NCBI GenBank assembly: GCA_012519645.1
Contig: JAAYPU010000389.1
Span: forward strand, 1-24,865
DNA length: 24,865 nucleotides
Direction of reading: 5' to 3'
Source: Clostridiales bacterium
GTDB lineage: Bacteria; Bacillota; Clostridia; Peptostreptococcales; JAAYPU01
Each line of letters starts with the position of its first letter. Within the stretch, counting starts at the first letter, position 1. Below the pieces are notes generated by a model, which saw only the letters and a list, made by a program, of their open reading frames with translations, was not told the DNA's origin and did no database searches. The position numbers were made by a program, and so were the translations under genes. Below, piece by piece: positions 23,158 through 24,865 of this stretch.

Positions 23158-23174
23158 TTTAAGGAGGGAGCTGA

Positions 23175-24383
23175 TTGGAAACATATGAAGTTCAAGGTGT
23201 TCATGAACAGATAAACGATGAATTTTCCGGTAATGCCTATTTAGTAAATATTTTTGACGGAAGTAAATTTATAGTGAACTCAGAGGGGAATTTCAACATA
23301 GGCAGGGATGCAGATTCGGATTTGATTATAGGCGAAAAAATAATAAGCAGGAAACATGCTGTAATTTGCAATGAAGGAGACAAATTCTTTTTAATAGATC
23401 TCAATTCAAAAAACGGAACATATATTAATGGAAAGAGAATCGATGCAAATAGAAGACATGTCCTTGATAATCTGGATATAATTGAGTTTTCTAAAATAAA
23501 GTATCGCTTTGAAATGAATTCAGATGAAGATGAAAGGCTTGATTTTGAAGATATCAATGCAAACTTGGTAAATATATACGGTAAAAGAAAATTATTTATT
23601 GAAACGGATGAAAACCAGCAGCTAATTTATTTCCAATCCAGAATAATACAAGAAAACGAAATTGACGGTTTATTAAATATGACAATAATCGATCATGAAG
23701 GAAAGAGCCGAATATATTATGATATTGAAGAAATGGAATCCCTTTCTTACAAAATAAAGAAATATGGGGCTTTAAGCAAAACTGACTTTATTTCTATGTT
23801 ACGTTATCTATTAGATTCATGCAAAAAAGCTGAGGAATATTTATTATCCTTAAGTTCTTTTTTGTTAGATCCCAGAATAATTTTTCTCAACAGAGAAGAA
23901 AAAAAGCCATATTTTGTTTATCTGCCGGTCAAAAATTCAAAATCTTATTTAGAGCGTTTAAAGTATTTCTTTATTAATTTAGATAAAGGCTATTTGGATC
24001 CATCCGCCGAATTGCTTCAGATAAAGATTTTGAAAGCTCTATCCAACGAGGGTTTCAGTATAAACGAACTAAGGCATATGCTCATGGAGGAGGATGTATT
24101 GATAGAAACTAAGAATATGAACACATCTATCACAGATGAAAAGGAAGCAGGTGAAAAAAATATAAAAACCAACCGGCTTATTTTAAATAAGCTTATATGT
24201 AAATTGAATAGAAAGGACATCTTTTTAGCGTTGCAGGGTATTCTGATTTTATTATTGGGAATTATAATGTTCTCAAAATTCTTTTCCACAAGTCAGTGTA
24301 TAGGACTGTTTATCATCATTTTATCCGTAGATTTTTATATTTATTATAAATATTTATTAAAGAGCATAAAAAATGAGAGATAA
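23175..24383 (+). CDS. FHA-domain membrane protein, DUF6382-like middle
   Basis: 402 aa, TTG start with an ideal AAGGAGG (23161-23167) 7 bases upstream. N-terminal FHA domain at about residues 35-105: FNIGRDADSDLIIGEKIISR followed by KHAVI and SKNGTYINGKRI hold the phosphothreonine-binding GR, SRKH and NG residues. Residues about 140-300 resemble the DUF6382 domain of clostridial FHA proteins (LIYFQSRIIQENEIDGLL, SMLRYLLDSCKKAEEYLL). Two C-terminal helices (about 350-370, 377-395) anchor it. It follows the Tad proteins by 17 bases and overlaps the kinase by 11, so it probably reads kinase phosphorylation of a Tad component. Confidence 0.9.
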   Translation: METYEVQGVHEQINDEFSGNAYLVNIFDGSKFIVNSEGNFNIGRDADSDLIIGEKIISRKHAVICNEGDKFFLIDLNSKNGTYINGKRIDANRRHVLDNLDIIEFSKIKYRFEMNSDEDERLDFEDINANLVNIYGKRKLFIETDENQQLIYFQSRIIQENEIDGLLNMTIIDHEGKSRIYYDIEEMESLSYKIKKYGALSKTDFISMLRYLLDSCKKAEEYLLSLSSFLLDPRIIFLNREEKKPYFVYLPVKNSKSYLERLKYFFINLDKGYLDPSAELLQIKILKALSNEGFSINELRHMLMEEDVLIETKNMNTSITDEKEAGEKNIKTNRLILNKLICKLNRKDIFLALQGILILLLGIIMFSKFFSTSQCIGLFIIILSVDFYIYYKYLLKSIKNER

Positions 24384-24865
24384 TTTATTATTGAACGATA
24401 AATATAGAATTGTAAAAAAATTAAAAGAAAGCCAAGAGCGAAGCGTATATTTATGTAAGAATATCCAAACTGAAAAACCTTGTATCATTAAAAAATATAG
24501 AAAGGATCGATCCTCAGAGCTTGAAATATTAAAAAAACTGAGCCACGAAAGCCTTCCTAAAATCTCAGAATGGTTTGAAACGTTGAATTATGAATATATA
24601 GTGGAAAATTATTTTGATGGACATACTTTAAAGCAGTTGCTTAAGGAAAAAGGCGCTTTTAAGGAAGAAGAAGCCATTGGCAGGATATATCAGCTTTGCG
24701 AGGTATTAAAATACGTGCATAATGAGGGCGTTGTACACGGGGATATAAAACCATCAAATATTATACTGGCCGGAGACGGCACATTGAAGCTGGTTGATTT
24801 CGGCGCGGCTCAATATCCGGGGCAAAATGCACTTTGTTTCGGTACCATAGGGTACGCAGCACCGG
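24373..24865 (+). CDS. Ser/Thr protein kinase, 3' end cut off by window edge
   Basis: First 164 residues, running off the window. ATG 24373 lies inside the end of the FHA gene in another frame (11-base overlap). Hanks-type kinase fold: ATP-Lys K40 (CIIKKY), Glu about 51 in the C helix, catalytic D124 with K126 and N129 (HGDIKPSN), metal-binding DFG at 142-144 and the GTIGYAAP loop at the edge. Two differences from typical kinases: the Gly-rich loop is degenerate (LKESQERSVYL lacks GxGxxG) and HRD is HGD, a non-RD site. Overlap with the FHA gene implies that the two act together on the pilus system. Confidence 0.92.
   Translation, partial: MRDNLLLNDKYRIVKKLKESQERSVYLCKNIQTEKPCIIKKYRKDRSSELEILKKLSHESLPKISEWFETLNYEYIVENYFDGHTLKQLLKEKGAFKEEEAIGRIYQLCEVLKYVHNEGVVHGDIKPSNIILAGDGTLKLVDFGAAQYPGQNALCFGTIGYAAP

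Overview
The window comes from a low-GC Gram-positive bacterium, most likely a member of the Clostridia. Evidence is the AT-rich codon use, strong AGGAGG-type ribosome sites, frequent TTG/GTG starts, a secretin-less Tad locus with clostridial-type Flp1, DUF5702-like and FHA/DUF6382-like members, and a stalk-domain exported protein. No rRNA, tRNA, CRISPR array, phage gene or transposase was seen.

Region 1 (1-3329) is a tightly overlapping MoxR ATPase / DUF58 / TgpA-like membrane protein operon; the first gene is cut by the window edge and the third lacks the transglutaminase core. Region 2 (3331-5827) holds an EamA exporter and two LysE/RhtB exporters, with the 13-codon remnant of an aspartate racemase gene between the two LysE genes. 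Region 3 (5869-13519) is a run of mostly single genes: a two-LysM protein (minus), PutP sodium/proline symporter, an O6-alkylguanine-DNA alkyltransferase, an unrecognised membrane protein (minus), a C_GCAxxG_C_C family protein, RarD, an exported stalk-domain protein with a strong terminator, and an LDH/MDH-family dehydrogenase that carries Arg where lactate dehydrogenases have Gln102.

Region 4 (about 13780-24865, open at the right edge) is a Tad/Flp pilus locus: TadZ/CpaE-like, CpaF (TadA), TadB, TadC, Flp pilin (57 aa), TadE, a DUF5702-type large protein, a second TadE-like protein with a duplicated Cys/His module, an FHA protein and a Ser/Thr protein kinase. The ATPase and the two platform proteins would assemble the Flp pilus; TadE-like proteins would be pseudopilins; FHA plus kinase suggest control by phosphorylation. 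No prepilin peptidase is in view.

The most unusual feature is not a gene. Five intergenic blocks (7914-7979, 11037-11325, 13519-13770, 18576-18838, 22081-22269), plus a lone hairpin at 5831-5858, are built from many different tandem 7-bp repeats, related A/T-rich palindromes and small GAA-loop hairpins. They begin at or within about 10 bp of the stop codon of the upstream gene. One contains a telomere-like C-rich heptamer array able to form a G-quadruplex on the minus strand, and two lie inside the Tad locus, one directly before the pilin gene.
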